The translations under genes were made by a program, and so were the position numbers. DNA of 64,000 nucleotides from Chitinophagaceae bacterium (GTDB taxonomy: Bacteria > Bacteroidota > Bacteroidia > Chitinophagales > Chitinophagaceae), in NCBI GenBank assembly GCA_019638625.1, contig JAHBTK010000001.1:859434-923433 (forward strand), read 5' to 3'. The first letter of the stretch is position 1. Each line of letters opens with the position of its first letter. Positions 42,734 through 51,045 of this stretch are shown in pieces. Under the pieces are notes generated by a model. The model saw only the letters and a program-made list of their open reading frames with translations, had not been told where the DNA came from and did no database searches.

Positions 42734-42799
42734 CCCTTTACTGCTGTAGGGATTGCGGCAATAATAAAATCCGGTGCTGGAAAATTGGCTTGTTTGGAA

Positions 42800-42807
42800 T
42801 ATATTTG
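42800..42807 (+). promoter_or_regulatory. Candidate -7 promoter element of the YegP-like gene
   Basis: TATATTTG fits TAnnTTTG and lies 40 bp upstream of the ATG at 42848. No convincing -33 box is present at the expected distance. Confidence 0.4.
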
Positions 42808-42847
42808 AGTCATTATAATATATTATTAATCTCAACAAAAAGCAGCC

Positions 42848-43183
42848 ATGGGAAAATTTGTAATCAGTCTAAGAAAAAACGGTGAGTTTCAGTTCAACTT
42901 AAAAGCAACCAACGGACAGGTGATCCTGGTTAGCGAAGGATACACCACTAAGGCGAATTGCGTAAATGGAATTGAATCTGTTCGCAGGAACTCTCAGGAT
43001 GATAGTAAATTTGATCTGAAAACATCCACCAACAACAAGCACTACTTTAACCTCAAGGCTACCAACGGCCAGATCATCGGTACCAGCGAAATGTACGAAA
43101 GCGCAGGCAGTCGTGACAACGGGGTGGCTTCGGTAAAATCGAACGCGCCGGGCGCAACTGTAGAGGACGAAACGGCAAAATAG
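42848..43183 (+). CDS. YegP/DUF1508 family protein with two repeats
   Basis: A 111-residue protein made of two tandem DUF1508 units. Unit 1 (about 2-50) carries GEFQFNLKATNGQVILVSEGYTTKANCVNGIESVR, and unit 2 (about 52-100) carries KHYFNLKATNGQIIGTSEMYESAGSRDNGVASVK. These match the YegP pattern of small, abundant bacterial proteins with no firmly assigned function. It is followed by a strong terminator, so it is probably monocistronic. Confidence 0.93.
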   Translation: MGKFVISLRKNGEFQFNLKATNGQVILVSEGYTTKANCVNGIESVRRNSQDDSKFDLKTSTNNKHYFNLKATNGQIIGTSEMYESAGSRDNGVASVKSNAPGATVEDETAK

Positions 43184-43239
43184 TTGTCAGGCTTACCCAA
43201 TCCGGCTATTATTGTCGAACCGCTTCCCGCGACAGGATA

Positions 43240-43278
43240 TAAAGTTTCATCAGCATGAAGCTGATGAAACTTTATTTT
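43240..43278 (+). terminator. Rho-independent terminator of the YegP-like gene
   Basis: AAAGTTTCATCAGC pairs perfectly with GCTGATGAAACTTT around a 5-nt ATGAA loop, followed by ATTTT. It starts 57 bp after the stop codon. Confidence 0.8.
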
Positions 43279-43335
43279 CCACCATAATAATCCTGCTCTT
43301 ATTTACAGGGGATTTGCTTTTCCATCAACCAGAGA

Positions 43336-43350
43336 GTTAGCGGCTATTAT
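43336..43350 (+). repeat. Left boundary repeat of a putative fic cassette
   Basis: GTTAGCGGCTATTAT is the near-complement of ATAACAGCCGCTAC at 44589-44602, directly at the fic stop codon, with one gap and one mismatch. The two could mark the ends of a mobilised segment. Confidence 0.4.
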
Positions 43351-43397
43351 AGCGACAGCCCACACTAACACGACACGGCAAAAAGGAATGAAAGTAA

Positions 43398-43469
43398 TTT
43401 TTACCCTCATTGTTCAAACGAGAGTAAATTTTTCATATTTTTACCCTCGTATTTAAGGCGAGAGTAAAA
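43398..43469. promoter_or_regulatory. Two identical spaced operators upstream of fic
   Basis: TTACCCTC-N11-GAGAGTAA occurs twice, at 43401-43427 and 43441-43467, with identical internal spacing and centres 40 bp apart. The flanking bases (TTTTTACCCTC) are also shared. The second copy ends 18 bp before the ATG, so binding would block transcription or translation of fic. The likely ligand is the Fic protein's own winged-helix domain or an unseen regulator. Confidence 0.65.
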
Positions 43470-43485
43470 CTTACACTTGAACAAA

Positions 43486-44592
43486 ATGAGCAAATTTGAC
43501 CGCAAAATACCGTATAACGACCTGCCACTACTTCCGCCAAAGGGAGATATAGAAACGAAAAACATACTTCGCAAAACGATTTCGGCAGGCAGGGCATTGG
43601 CACAACTGAACGGAACTTTGCTGAACTTGCCAAATCCAACTCTATTTTTGGACACGATTTACCTACAAGAAGCAAAAGCGAGCTCGGAAGTAGAAAACAT
43701 CATTACAACCAATGATGAACTTTACAAATCGTTGGTTGCCGACAGAAAAGTTGAAAATTCAGCTACCAAAGAAGTGTTGAGTTATAAAGAGGCACTTTGG
43801 TCAGGCTTAGAACAGTTAAAGAAAAAACCGTTCATCACAACGAACCTTTGTGTAAGCATTGTTCAATGTATCAAACAAAACACTGCTTCTATTCGGGTTA
43901 CACCCGGAACAACTTTGAGCAACACAAAAGGCGAGGTAATTTACACACCGCCAAGTGGTGAAGCTGTTATTCGTGAAAAGTTAGCGAATTTAGAAAAGTT
44001 TATCAATGAACCTGCCCGTCCGTCAGACGGGGATGATACGATAGACCCACTTATCAAAATGGCGTTAATGCATTATCAGTTTGAAGCGATACATCCTTTT
44101 GCTGACGGTAACGGAAGAACAGGACGAATTTTATTGTTGTTGTATCTCAAACTTTCAGGCTTGCTTGACACACCAGCAATTTATTTAAGCGAATACATCA
44201 TTAAAAACAAAGCAGATTATTACAAATGTTTGCGTAGTGTAACAGAAAATAACGAGTGGGAAAGTTACATTTTGTATATGTTGGATATGATTGAAGAAAC
44301 TTCAATAAAAGGTTTGGAACGACTGAATAAAATCACAACTGCAATGGAAAAAACAGCAGGGAAAATTAAAAAGTCATTACCGAAAATTTATTCCAAAGAC
44401 CTAATTGAAATTTTGTTCCGTTTGCCATATACCAAACGCCAACATTTAATTAACAAAAACATTGGAAACTTAAAGACAGTCGGAAATTATTTGATAGCGT
44501 TAGAAGAAAACGGATTTTTAAAATCAGTAAAAGTTGGAAAAGAAAAATTGTATTTGAACCAACAACTACTGACGATATTGGAAGAAAAATAA
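43486..44592 (+). CDS. Fic family protein (AMP-transferase type) with winged-helix C-terminus
   Basis: A 368-residue protein. The Fic motif HPFADGNGRTGR (residues 203-214) carries the catalytic His and the anion-binding loop, so NMP transfer from a nucleotide to a protein hydroxyl is expected. An N-terminal inhibitory helix fits the class II (S/T)xxxE(G/N) pattern as Ser66-...-Glu70-Asn71 in SSEVENI. The C-terminal ~75 residues look like a winged helix (LPYTKRQHLINKNIGNLKTVGNYLIALEENGFLK). Codon use is visibly more AT-rich than in neighbouring genes. Together with the paired operators and flanking hairpin, this suggests horizontal transfer. The ATG is preferred to the upstream TTG. Confidence 0.92.
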   Translation: MSKFDRKIPYNDLPLLPPKGDIETKNILRKTISAGRALAQLNGTLLNLPNPTLFLDTIYLQEAKASSEVENIITTNDELYKSLVADRKVENSATKEVLSYKEALWSGLEQLKKKPFITTNLCVSIVQCIKQNTASIRVTPGTTLSNTKGEVIYTPPSGEAVIREKLANLEKFINEPARPSDGDDTIDPLIKMALMHYQFEAIHPFADGNGRTGRILLLLYLKLSGLLDTPAIYLSEYIIKNKADYYKCLRSVTENNEWESYILYMLDMIEETSIKGLERLNKITTAMEKTAGKIKKSLPKIYSKDLIEILFRLPYTKRQHLINKNIGNLKTVGNYLIALEENGFLKSVKVGKEKLYLNQQLLTILEEK

Positions 44593-44669
44593 CAGCCGCT
44601 ACAAGGGCTTGGCGTAATTGGCTTGCCAACGCACAAAACCGACCGCACAAAAGCTAACTACGCCAAGCC
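44589..44669 (+). repeat. Boundary repeat plus long attC-like hairpin after fic
   Basis: ATAACAGCCGCTAC (44589-44602) is followed by GGCTTGGCGTAATTGGCTT (44606-44624), which pairs with AAGCTAACTACGCCAAGCC (44651-44669) with only two mismatches over 19 bp around a 26-nt loop. Long imperfect hairpins directly after a single AT-rich gene are typical of cassette-type elements in Bacteroidota. An integron attC identity is not proven. Confidence 0.5.
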
Positions 44670-44674
44670 GTGAA

Positions 44675-44699
44675 CCGGTAAGCCATGATGCCTTACCGG
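44675..44699 (+). repeat. Hairpin CCGGTAAG/CTTACCGG downstream of fic
   Basis: An 8-bp perfect stem around a 9-nt loop, directly following the longer hairpin. No T run follows, so it is more likely part of the repeat structure than a terminator. Confidence 0.4.
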
Positions 44700-44879
44700 G
44701 AACACAACCTGTTCTCTTTGTTCAAAAGAGGTGGCAAATTGTGTGAACAGGATTTCCCCGGCAGTTGTTGGTAAGCATCAAGTTTTGTCAGTTCATCCAG
44801 TTGTAGTAATAAAATACAAAACGAATAAAAATTATCCGGGCCACCCGGTAACAAATGTTTAATTGCATATTTTAGTCAA

Positions 44880-46400
44880 ATGAAAAAGATGTTCAGCATA
44901 TTACTGTTGTCAGTTTTAACGGGTGTTTTTCATACGGCGGCGTCTGCACAGGTAAAGCCCAACGTCATTATTATTTATGCAGACGACCTGGGTTATGGCG
45001 ACCTTAGTTGTTATGGAGCTACCAAAATTAAAACGCCCCACCTGGATAAATTAGCCGGACAGGGTATCCGGTTTACAAACGGTCATTCTGTGGCATCTGT
45101 TTGCACTCCTTCCCGCTATGCCCTGATGACCGGGCAATATCCCTGGAGGGTTCCCGGCACCGGTATTTTACCCGGAGACGCTGCCCTGATCATTCCACAG
45201 GACAAGCTAACGCTTCCCAAAGTATTCAGGCAGGCAGGTTACGAAACGGGCATTGTCGGAAAATGGCACCTGGGATTGGGCAATGCGGTTGCCAAAGACT
45301 GGAATGGAACGATACAGCCGGGACCCAATGAAACCGGGTTTGATTATTCTTTTATTTTTCCGGCAACGGCTGACCGTGTGCCGACTGTATTTGTTGAAAA
45401 CCACCATATGGTGGCCCTGGACCCTGCGGATCCTGTAGCGGTAAGTTATGAAAAGAAAATAGGCGACGAGCCTACCGGAAAGGAACACCCGGAATTACTG
45501 AAAATGAAGGCGGCGCCGGATCACGGGCACGATAATACCATTGTGAATGGCATCGGTCGTATAGGGTATATGTCCGGGGGAAAGCTTGCCCGCTGGACCG
45601 ATGAGGAAATGCCGCTCACCTTCCTGTTGAAAGCAAAACAATTCATTAATGATCACGATCAGTCACCGTTTTTCCTGTATTATGCTTTAACGGAGCCCCA
45701 TGTGCCCCGCATGCCTTCCACTGTTTTTAAAGGTAAAAGCGGACTGGGTTTAAGGGGAGATGTGATCCTGCAGATGGACTGGAGTGTTGGAGAGATTATG
45801 AAAGAAGTGGAGCGCTTGGGCATTGCCGATAATACCATCATTATTTTCAGCAGCGACAACGGGCCGGTATTGAACGACGGATACGAGGATGAAGCGGTTA
45901 CAAAGCTGAACGGACATACTCCTAATGGTCCGCTCCGCGGAGGTAAATACAGCAGCCTGGAAGCAGGGACACGGGTTCCGTTCATTATCAGTTGGCCGGG
46001 TACTGTTAAGCCCGGAGTATCGGACGCGTTGATCTGCCAGATTGATTTCATCGCTTCTTTTTCCGCATTGCTGAATCAGTCGGTACCAGCGGCTAACGCG
46101 CGGGATAGTGAAAATATCCTGAAAGCCCTGCTGGGGCAGGCGGCCACGGGCAGGTCAGTGCTGGTAAAACAGGGCGTTATTCCTTATATCATCAAAGACA
46201 ACTGGAAATATATTCCGCCCAACGCGGGTCCCGGGAGGACCCCGGCTGATAAAACGAATATCGAGACCGGTAATTTACTGCAGCCCCAACTTTACAACCT
46301 GGCCGAAGACCTGGGAGAGGGAAATAACCTGGCGGCAAAACACCCGGCCAAAGTAAAGGAACTGGCTGATCTGCTGGAAAACATCAAACATAAGAATTGA
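44880..46400 (+). CDS. Secreted sulfatase (S1 family, formylglycine-dependent)
   Basis: A 506-residue protein with a signal peptide (to about ASAQ). The formylglycine precursor is Cys75 in CTPSRYALMTG, the canonical CxPSR sulfatase motif. Metal ligands are DD in VIIIYADDLGYGDLSCYG and DN in IIIFSSDNGPVLND. The GKWHLG motif and the C-terminal region (GNLLQPQLYNLAEDLGEGNNLA) are typical of arylsulfatases acting on sulfated sugars. It needs a formylglycine-generating or anaerobic maturase enzyme, not encoded nearby. Convergent with the Rrf2 gene. Confidence 0.94.
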   Translation: MKKMFSILLLSVLTGVFHTAASAQVKPNVIIIYADDLGYGDLSCYGATKIKTPHLDKLAGQGIRFTNGHSVASVCTPSRYALMTGQYPWRVPGTGILPGDAALIIPQDKLTLPKVFRQAGYETGIVGKWHLGLGNAVAKDWNGTIQPGPNETGFDYSFIFPATADRVPTVFVENHHMVALDPADPVAVSYEKKIGDEPTGKEHPELLKMKAAPDHGHDNTIVNGIGRIGYMSGGKLARWTDEEMPLTFLLKAKQFINDHDQSPFFLYYALTEPHVPRMPSTVFKGKSGLGLRGDVILQMDWSVGEIMKEVERLGIADNTIIIFSSDNGPVLNDGYEDEAVTKLNGHTPNGPLRGGKYSSLEAGTRVPFIISWPGTVKPGVSDALICQIDFIASFSALLNQSVPAANARDSENILKALLGQAATGRSVLVKQGVIPYIIKDNWKYIPPNAGPGRTPADKTNIETGNLLQPQLYNLAEDLGEGNNLAAKHPAKVKELADLLENIKHKN

Positions 46401-46405
46401 TATCC

Positions 46406-46816
46406 CTATTTATAAATAAGGTCTGCAATGGTCTTTTTTTCCAGGATTTTGAGGGTGGCGTCTCTTACACTGATTATCGTATCCCTCAATCCACAGTTCT
46501 TTTCATCGCAATTTTTACATTTCTCATAAAAATTCAGGCTCACACAGGGCAATAGGGCTATAGGACCGTCCAGCAGGCGCATGACCCTTGCCAGGGGTAC
46601 TTTGGAGGGGTTTTCTTTAAAAAAGTATCCACCTCCTTTTCCTTTTTTGCTGTCCAGGATACCTTCATTTTTCAGCTCCAGCAGAATGTTTTCAAGAAAC
46701 TTGAGCGGTATTTTTTTCTTTTTGGCAATCTCAGCAATCAGGATGGGCCCGTCTTTTTCAACCTGCACCATGTACATCAGGGCCTTAAAAGCGTATTGGG
46801 TCTTTTTAGAAAGCAT
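46406..46816 (-). CDS. Rrf2-family transcriptional regulator with cysteine cluster
   Basis: A 136-residue winged-helix regulator. The N-terminal HTH (about 1-60) has the Rrf2 pattern SKKTQYAFKALMYMVQ...ILIAEIAKKKKIPLKFLENILLELKNEGILDSKKGKGGGYFF. Four cysteines (Cys91, Cys100, Cys103, Cys108, in PCVSLNFYEKCKNCDEKNC) could ligate an iron-sulfur cluster, as in IscR/NsrR/RsrR-type members, or respond to thiol status. Rrf2 proteins in Bacteroidota often govern cysteine and sulfur metabolism. No target is apparent next to it. Confidence 0.9.
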   Translation of the reverse strand: MLSKKTQYAFKALMYMVQVEKDGPILIAEIAKKKKIPLKFLENILLELKNEGILDSKKGKGGGYFFKENPSKVPLARVMRLLDGPIALLPCVSLNFYEKCKNCDEKNCGLRDTIISVRDATLKILEKKTIADLIYK

Positions 46817-46970
46817 TCTGCGGAAATTTTAATGTAGCAATATACTGGAAAATAGAAGAAAAGGCAAATTGAGAGTTGGTGGTTAGTCGACTTGCAACTT
46901 GTGTCCTGTTACCATCTTACTGTCTTACCATCTTACAACCTGTAACCTGCATCCTACTTATTACCTGCCC

Positions 46971-47687
46971 CTACAGGCTCAGCACATCCGCCATTTTGTA
47001 TACTCCCCGTTTACCGGCCAAAAACTCTGCCGCCAGCACAGCACCCAATGCAAAGCCGGTCCGGTTATGCGCTGTGTGCACGATTTCAATATCATCAATA
47101 GATGAATGGTATTTAACGGAATGCGTTCCCGGCGCGGGGTCTTCCCTTTTACTGATGATCTGTAAATCCGTTTCTTCGTCTGAAGATTGGTTTACCCATT
47201 GTTTTTTAAATGGATTCACTGCCAGGATCTGCTCGGCCAGGGTAATAGCGGTTCCACTGGGAGCATCCAGTTTTTGTGTATGATGTATCTCTTCCATAGC
47301 AACATCATATTCTTTTTGTGTAGCCATCAATTGCGCCAGGCGTTTGTTGATCTCAAAGAATATGTTGACGCCGATGCTGAAATTGCTGGCATATAACAAA
47401 GCCCCGTTCTGTTCCCTGCAGTTCCAGACCGCTTCATCATAACGGTCGAGCCAACCGGTAGAACCGCTGACCACAGGCGTCCCCGCTTCAAAGCACCTGT
47501 TGATGTTTTCGAAGGCGCTGTCCGGTCCGGTGAACTCTATCGCCACATCCGCTTTACGGATATTGTCAACGGTATTGTCTTCCGTATTGTCAATAGTGAT
47601 CTTAAGTACTATTTTATGACCTCTCTGCACCGCTATTTCCTCAATAGCTTTTCCCATTTTGCCGTAACCGATTAACGCGATATTCAT
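46971..47687 (-). CDS. dapB: 4-hydroxy-tetrahydrodipicolinate reductase
   Basis: A 238-residue enzyme of lysine and diaminopimelate (cell wall) synthesis, reducing HTPA to tetrahydrodipicolinate with NAD(P)H. The nucleotide-binding start is MNIALIGYGKMGKAIE. The substrate-binding and catalytic motif is EEIHHTQKLDAPSGTAITLAE, with the His-His and Lys-Asp-Ala-Pro-Ser-Gly-Thr hallmark. It is slightly shorter than E. coli DapB (273), as usual for the Bacteroidota form. It is last in a likely parA-parB-DUF5683-dapB operon. Confidence 0.95.
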   Translation of the reverse strand: MNIALIGYGKMGKAIEEIAVQRGHKIVLKITIDNTEDNTVDNIRKADVAIEFTGPDSAFENINRCFEAGTPVVSGSTGWLDRYDEAVWNCREQNGALLYASNFSIGVNIFFEINKRLAQLMATQKEYDVAMEEIHHTQKLDAPSGTAITLAEQILAVNPFKKQWVNQSSDEETDLQIISKREDPAPGTHSVKYHSSIDDIEIVHTAHNRTGFALGAVLAAEFLAGKRGVYKMADVLSL

Positions 47688-47729
47688 GGTAGAATATTAA
47701 AATTAAAAGAAGCGCAAATGTACAGAATT

Positions 47730-48416
47730 CTACCTGCCCGAACTCTTGTTGACGTGATTTTTGCCGATATTCAGAACGATGCCTACTCCGGTGGTGTTAC
47801 TAATGGGCATATGCCCTGATTTTATCCGGATACTGAGGTCCTCGGAAATGTCAAAGTCTTTTAAATGCCCGTCTACCGCGGCGTCTACTACGTTTAAGCC
47901 CCACAGCAGGATAAAGATCAATGCGGAATAGTCCAGGTCTCTGCGAAAGCTGTTCCTGGCACTTTGCAGGCCGGATATATTGTTTCCCAGCACATGCGGG
48001 ATCAGCCGTTCATGAACTTTACTGAGCAGCAGGCTGTCGGCCGGGTTCGGATTAGCCCCGGGGTTGTTCTTATCGTAGAGATAGTTATAGGCATAGCGGG
48101 TTCTTTTGAACCAGGTAAGATTATAGGAAAAAGTGTAGGCCGGTATTGCCAGCGCGCCATAAACAAGCGGCATCTTCCAGTATTTCCGGTTATAAGCCTG
48201 TCCCGCGCCGGGTAATATTGCGGAATAAACCGCCGCCGTTTTTGCCGGGCTCCATTTTTTCTTTCCGGTCGTATCCACCTCTTCATTTGCCAACGTTATA
48301 GCTTCCGCTTCTAACAACCGGGGTGCATTGTCGGCAGCAGGTTGGGTGCTGTCTTCCTGGGCATGTGCGCTGGTAAGCAGAAAAAATACAGAAAAGACAA
48401 GAAAATACGGGCGCAT
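47730..48416 (-). CDS. DUF5683 domain membrane protein
   Basis: A 228-residue protein with a signal peptide (to about SAHAQ), a variable linker, then the DUF5683 domain (about 50-210) with AAVYSAILPGAGQAYNRKYWKMPLVYGALAIPAYTFSYN and about three membrane segments, including ALIFILLWGLNVVDAAVDGHLKDF. The domain is conserved in Bacteroidota between parB and dapB; its function is not established. 42 bp separate it from dapB and 7 bp from parB, so it is part of the same operon. Confidence 0.88.
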   Translation of the reverse strand: MRPYFLVFSVFFLLTSAHAQEDSTQPAADNAPRLLEAEAITLANEEVDTTGKKKWSPAKTAAVYSAILPGAGQAYNRKYWKMPLVYGALAIPAYTFSYNLTWFKRTRYAYNYLYDKNNPGANPNPADSLLLSKVHERLIPHVLGNNISGLQSARNSFRRDLDYSALIFILLWGLNVVDAAVDGHLKDFDISEDLSIRIKSGHMPISNTTGVGIVLNIGKNHVNKSSGR

Positions 48417-48423
48417 ATTGATT

Positions 48424-49353
48424 TTACTCCGCGGAAACTTTCATTTTATCAAGGATGGCATTCAGTTCCTGGATTGAAAAATATTCAATGGTAATAGAGC
48501 CATGTCCCTTTTTATTATGCTGCATTTTCACACGGGTGGCATAATGAGACGCTAAGTTATCCTCAATTCTTTTGAAAGGTGGCGCCAACGAGGCTTTTAC
48601 CGATTTTTTAACAGGCGCTTCCTTGTACAGTTTTCTCACAAGCTCCTCTGTCTGCCTTACGGACAATCCCTTATTTTTTATTTCATTGAAGATAAATAGC
48701 TGTTTGTCTACGGTATCCACATTCACAATAGCGCGGGCATGCCCCATACTGATCGTGTTATTGCGGACCGCTACCTGGATGTCCGGTGGCAGTTTCAGCA
48801 AGCGGATATAGTTGGTGACGGTACTGCGTTCCTTACCCATTCTTTCCGCTACCTGCTCCTGGGTATAATCCAGTTCCTCCATCATACGCTTGTAGCTCAG
48901 GGCCACCTCAATGGAGTTCAGGTTTTCGCGTTGCAGGTTTTCCAGCAGCGCCAGTTCCAGCAGTTGCTGATCGTTGGCTTCCCGGAGGTAAACCGGTACA
49001 TCCTTCAGCCCGGCAATTTTTGCGGCACGCCACCGTCTTTCGCCGGCGATCAGTATATAATCGTTGCCTGCTTTGGCAACCGTTAAAGGCTGGATAATAT
49101 CATGTAGTTTGATAGAGGCAACCAGTTCATTCAGCGCCTGTTCGTCAAAATCGTAACGGGGTTGTTTAGGGTTCGGCCGGATCTGCTCCACAGGCACGCG
49201 TACAGTAGTCGTGGCTTTGTCTGCAACACCTGCCTTCAACTGATCCCCTGTACTTGTCTTCAGGTCGGCATCTATACTTTTCAGTAAAGACCTGATCCCT
49301 TTACCGAGCGCTTCTTTTCTGTTGGCACTGTTCTTATTGGGAGTATTACTCAT
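48424..49353 (-). CDS. parB: Chromosome partitioning protein ParB (CTPase)
   Basis: A 309-residue DNA-binding CTPase of chromosome segregation. The N-terminal ParB/Srx domain contains the arginine-rich CTP-binding motif YILIAGERRWRAAKIAGL (GERR/xR). The central HTH (DYTQEQVAERMGKERSTVTNYIRLLKLPPDIQ) recognises parS, and the C-terminal ~60 residues dimerise. It overlaps the 3' end of parA by 8 bp (translational coupling). It loads on parS and spreads along DNA with ParA as partner. Confidence 0.96.
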   Translation of the reverse strand: MSNTPNKNSANRKEALGKGIRSLLKSIDADLKTSTGDQLKAGVADKATTTVRVPVEQIRPNPKQPRYDFDEQALNELVASIKLHDIIQPLTVAKAGNDYILIAGERRWRAAKIAGLKDVPVYLREANDQQLLELALLENLQRENLNSIEVALSYKRMMEELDYTQEQVAERMGKERSTVTNYIRLLKLPPDIQVAVRNNTISMGHARAIVNVDTVDKQLFIFNEIKNKGLSVRQTEELVRKLYKEAPVKKSVKASLAPPFKRIEDNLASHYATRVKMQHNKKGHGSITIEYFSIQELNAILDKMKVSAE

Positions 49354-50158
49354 TGTCTAAGGTTAATATTCTTTCTTCATGGGATATATTGGTCATATTG
49401 TTGCGCTGCAGTATTTCTTTAGCGAGGTTCAGGTAGTTAATAGAGCCCTTGCTCTCTGCATCGTACAGGATAGCCGGTTTGCCAACGCTGGGCGCTTCAC
49501 TCAACCGGGTGTTTCTGTGGATGATGGTATCAAAGACCATTTCTTCAAAATGCAGCCTCACTTCATTTACTACCTGGTTACAGAGCCTCAGCCTGCCATC
49601 GTACATGGTCATCAGTATCCCTTCTATCACCAGTTGCGGATTCAGCCTGCTTTGAACGATTTTGATGGTATTTAACAATTTGCCCAATCCCTCCAAGGCA
49701 AAGAACTCTGTTTGTACGGGCACCACCACACTGTCAGAGGCCGTCAGTGCGTTAACCGTTATCAGCCCGAGAGAAGGAGAACAGTCTATAATGATAAAAT
49801 CGTATTCCGCATTAAGAGGTTCCAGTATGTGTTTTAATACGTTTTCCCTGTTGGGGTAATTGATCATCTCAATTTCGGCTCCCACCAGGTCGATGTGAGA
49901 CGGGATGACATCCAGGAACGGGATCTCCGATTTCAGGATACACTCCCTTGCCGGAGTGTCATTTACCATGCAGTCGTACAGGCTTTTTTGTATGTTATGC
50001 AGATCAAATCCTACACCGGTGGTACTGTTTGCCTGCGGATCCGCATCCACCAGCAGCGTTTTTTTCTCCAGTACAGCCAGGCTGGCAGCCAGGTTGATCG
50101 CGGTAGTGGTTTTTCCTACTCCTCCCTTTTGATTGGCGATACCAATTGTTCTAGCCAT
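49346..50158 (-). CDS. parA: Chromosome partitioning ATPase ParA (Soj)
   Basis: A 270-residue Walker-type ATPase. The deviant Walker A is KGGVGKTTTAINLAASLA, Walker A' is VDADPQANST, and Walker B is DFIIIDCSPSLGLITVNAL. It has the short Soj-type N-terminus without an extra HTH. It acts on ParB-parS complexes to move chromosome origins. First gene of the operon with parB, DUF5683 and dapB. Confidence 0.96.
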   Translation of the reverse strand: MARTIGIANQKGGVGKTTTAINLAASLAVLEKKTLLVDADPQANSTTGVGFDLHNIQKSLYDCMVNDTPARECILKSEIPFLDVIPSHIDLVGAEIEMINYPNRENVLKHILEPLNAEYDFIIIDCSPSLGLITVNALTASDSVVVPVQTEFFALEGLGKLLNTIKIVQSRLNPQLVIEGILMTMYDGRLRLCNQVVNEVRLHFEEMVFDTIIHRNTRLSEAPSVGKPAILYDAESKGSINYLNLAKEILQRNNMTNISHEERILTLDNE

Positions 50159-50243
50159 GTAAATACAAATAAATTATAATATTTCAATCCGGAAACTGCC
50201 GGCATGTCACGAAACTACAAATGTAACCTAATATTCTTCAGTT

Positions 50244-50924
50244 TCAAATGTCAAGTTTTTCACCGGGGTTGAGCAGCCAGAGGGTGATACCCTGTTGCGC
50301 GAACAGGTCTTTAGCTTGTTGGTGATCTATCTTAATATATCCGAAAGTGTCGTAGTGAACGCCCAGAACTTTCTGGCAATCAACGAATTTTGCTGCGGTA
50401 GCCGCATCTCCCGCATCCATGGTGAAATTATCGCCTATGGGCAGCACTGCAAAATCGACCGGGGCATATGCAGGGATTAGTTGCATATCGAAGCTCAACG
50501 CCGTGTCGCCACTATAGTAAAAGTTGCCCTCCCCGCTGGTAAATACAAATCCCATGGGATTCCCCCCATAACTCCCGTCGGGCAGCCCGCTGGAATGATG
50601 GGCGGTAACACATTTTACCGTTCCAAAGTCAAAATGCCATTTTCCACCAGTATTCATGGGGTGGGTATTGCTGATGCCTTTATTGTTTAACCAGGTGTGT
50701 ATTTCGAAACTGCACACCACTTTGGCGCCTGTACGGGTGGCCACGCTGATGCAGTCGGCAATATGATCTTCATGCCCGTGCGACAGGAATATATAGTCTG
50801 CTTCAATGGTATTGACATCTACATTTTTTGCCAGTTCATTGTAGGTGATGAATGGGTCAAAAAGGATATTTTTCCCTTTTATTTCCACTGCAAAGCAGGA
50901 ATGTCCGTAATATGTAAGCTTCAT
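50244..50924 (-). CDS. UPF0173-type metal-dependent hydrolase (MBL fold)
   Basis: A 226-residue cytoplasmic metallo-beta-lactamase fold protein. The start MKLTYYGHSCFAVEIKGKNILFDPFI, the metal motif FLSHGHEDHIADC (HxHxDH) and the later TAHHSSGLPDGSYGGNPMGFVF and SGDTALSFDMQLI segments match the UPF0173/YtkL family. The reaction is not known; it may act on a nucleotide-like or small ester substrate. Single gene, divergent from the flavin reductase gene. Confidence 0.92.
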   Translation of the reverse strand: MKLTYYGHSCFAVEIKGKNILFDPFITYNELAKNVDVNTIEADYIFLSHGHEDHIADCISVATRTGAKVVCSFEIHTWLNNKGISNTHPMNTGGKWHFDFGTVKCVTAHHSSGLPDGSYGGNPMGFVFTSGEGNFYYSGDTALSFDMQLIPAYAPVDFAVLPIGDNFTMDAGDAATAAKFVDCQKVLGVHYDTFGYIKIDHQQAKDLFAQQGITLWLLNPGEKLDI

Positions 50925-50973
50925 GATCCTGACTTATTGATTTATAATTAACAGATACTGAAAGAAAGCGTAC

Positions 50974-50981
50974 TATATTTG
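50974..50981 (+). promoter_or_regulatory. Candidate -7 promoter element of the flavin reductase gene
   Basis: TATATTTG fits TAnnTTTG and lies 64 bp before the ATG at 51046. No -33 box was found at the right distance. Confidence 0.33.
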
Positions 50982-51045
50982 TAATAGTTATGGCAAAAAT
51001 ACTGTTTCAAAAATAAAGTCAATAATTAGCGTTGCATAACTGAAC

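Noticed and set aside
42848..43183. Possible functional operon of the YegP-like gene with fic
   Set aside because: A strong terminator (43240-43278), the boundary repeat and the twin operators separate them, and base composition differs.
46909..46960. Short TTACCATCTTAC repeats between the Rrf2 and dapB genes
   Set aside because: Two to three degenerate 11-12-bp units in a spacer look like simple-sequence slippage and carry no further signal.
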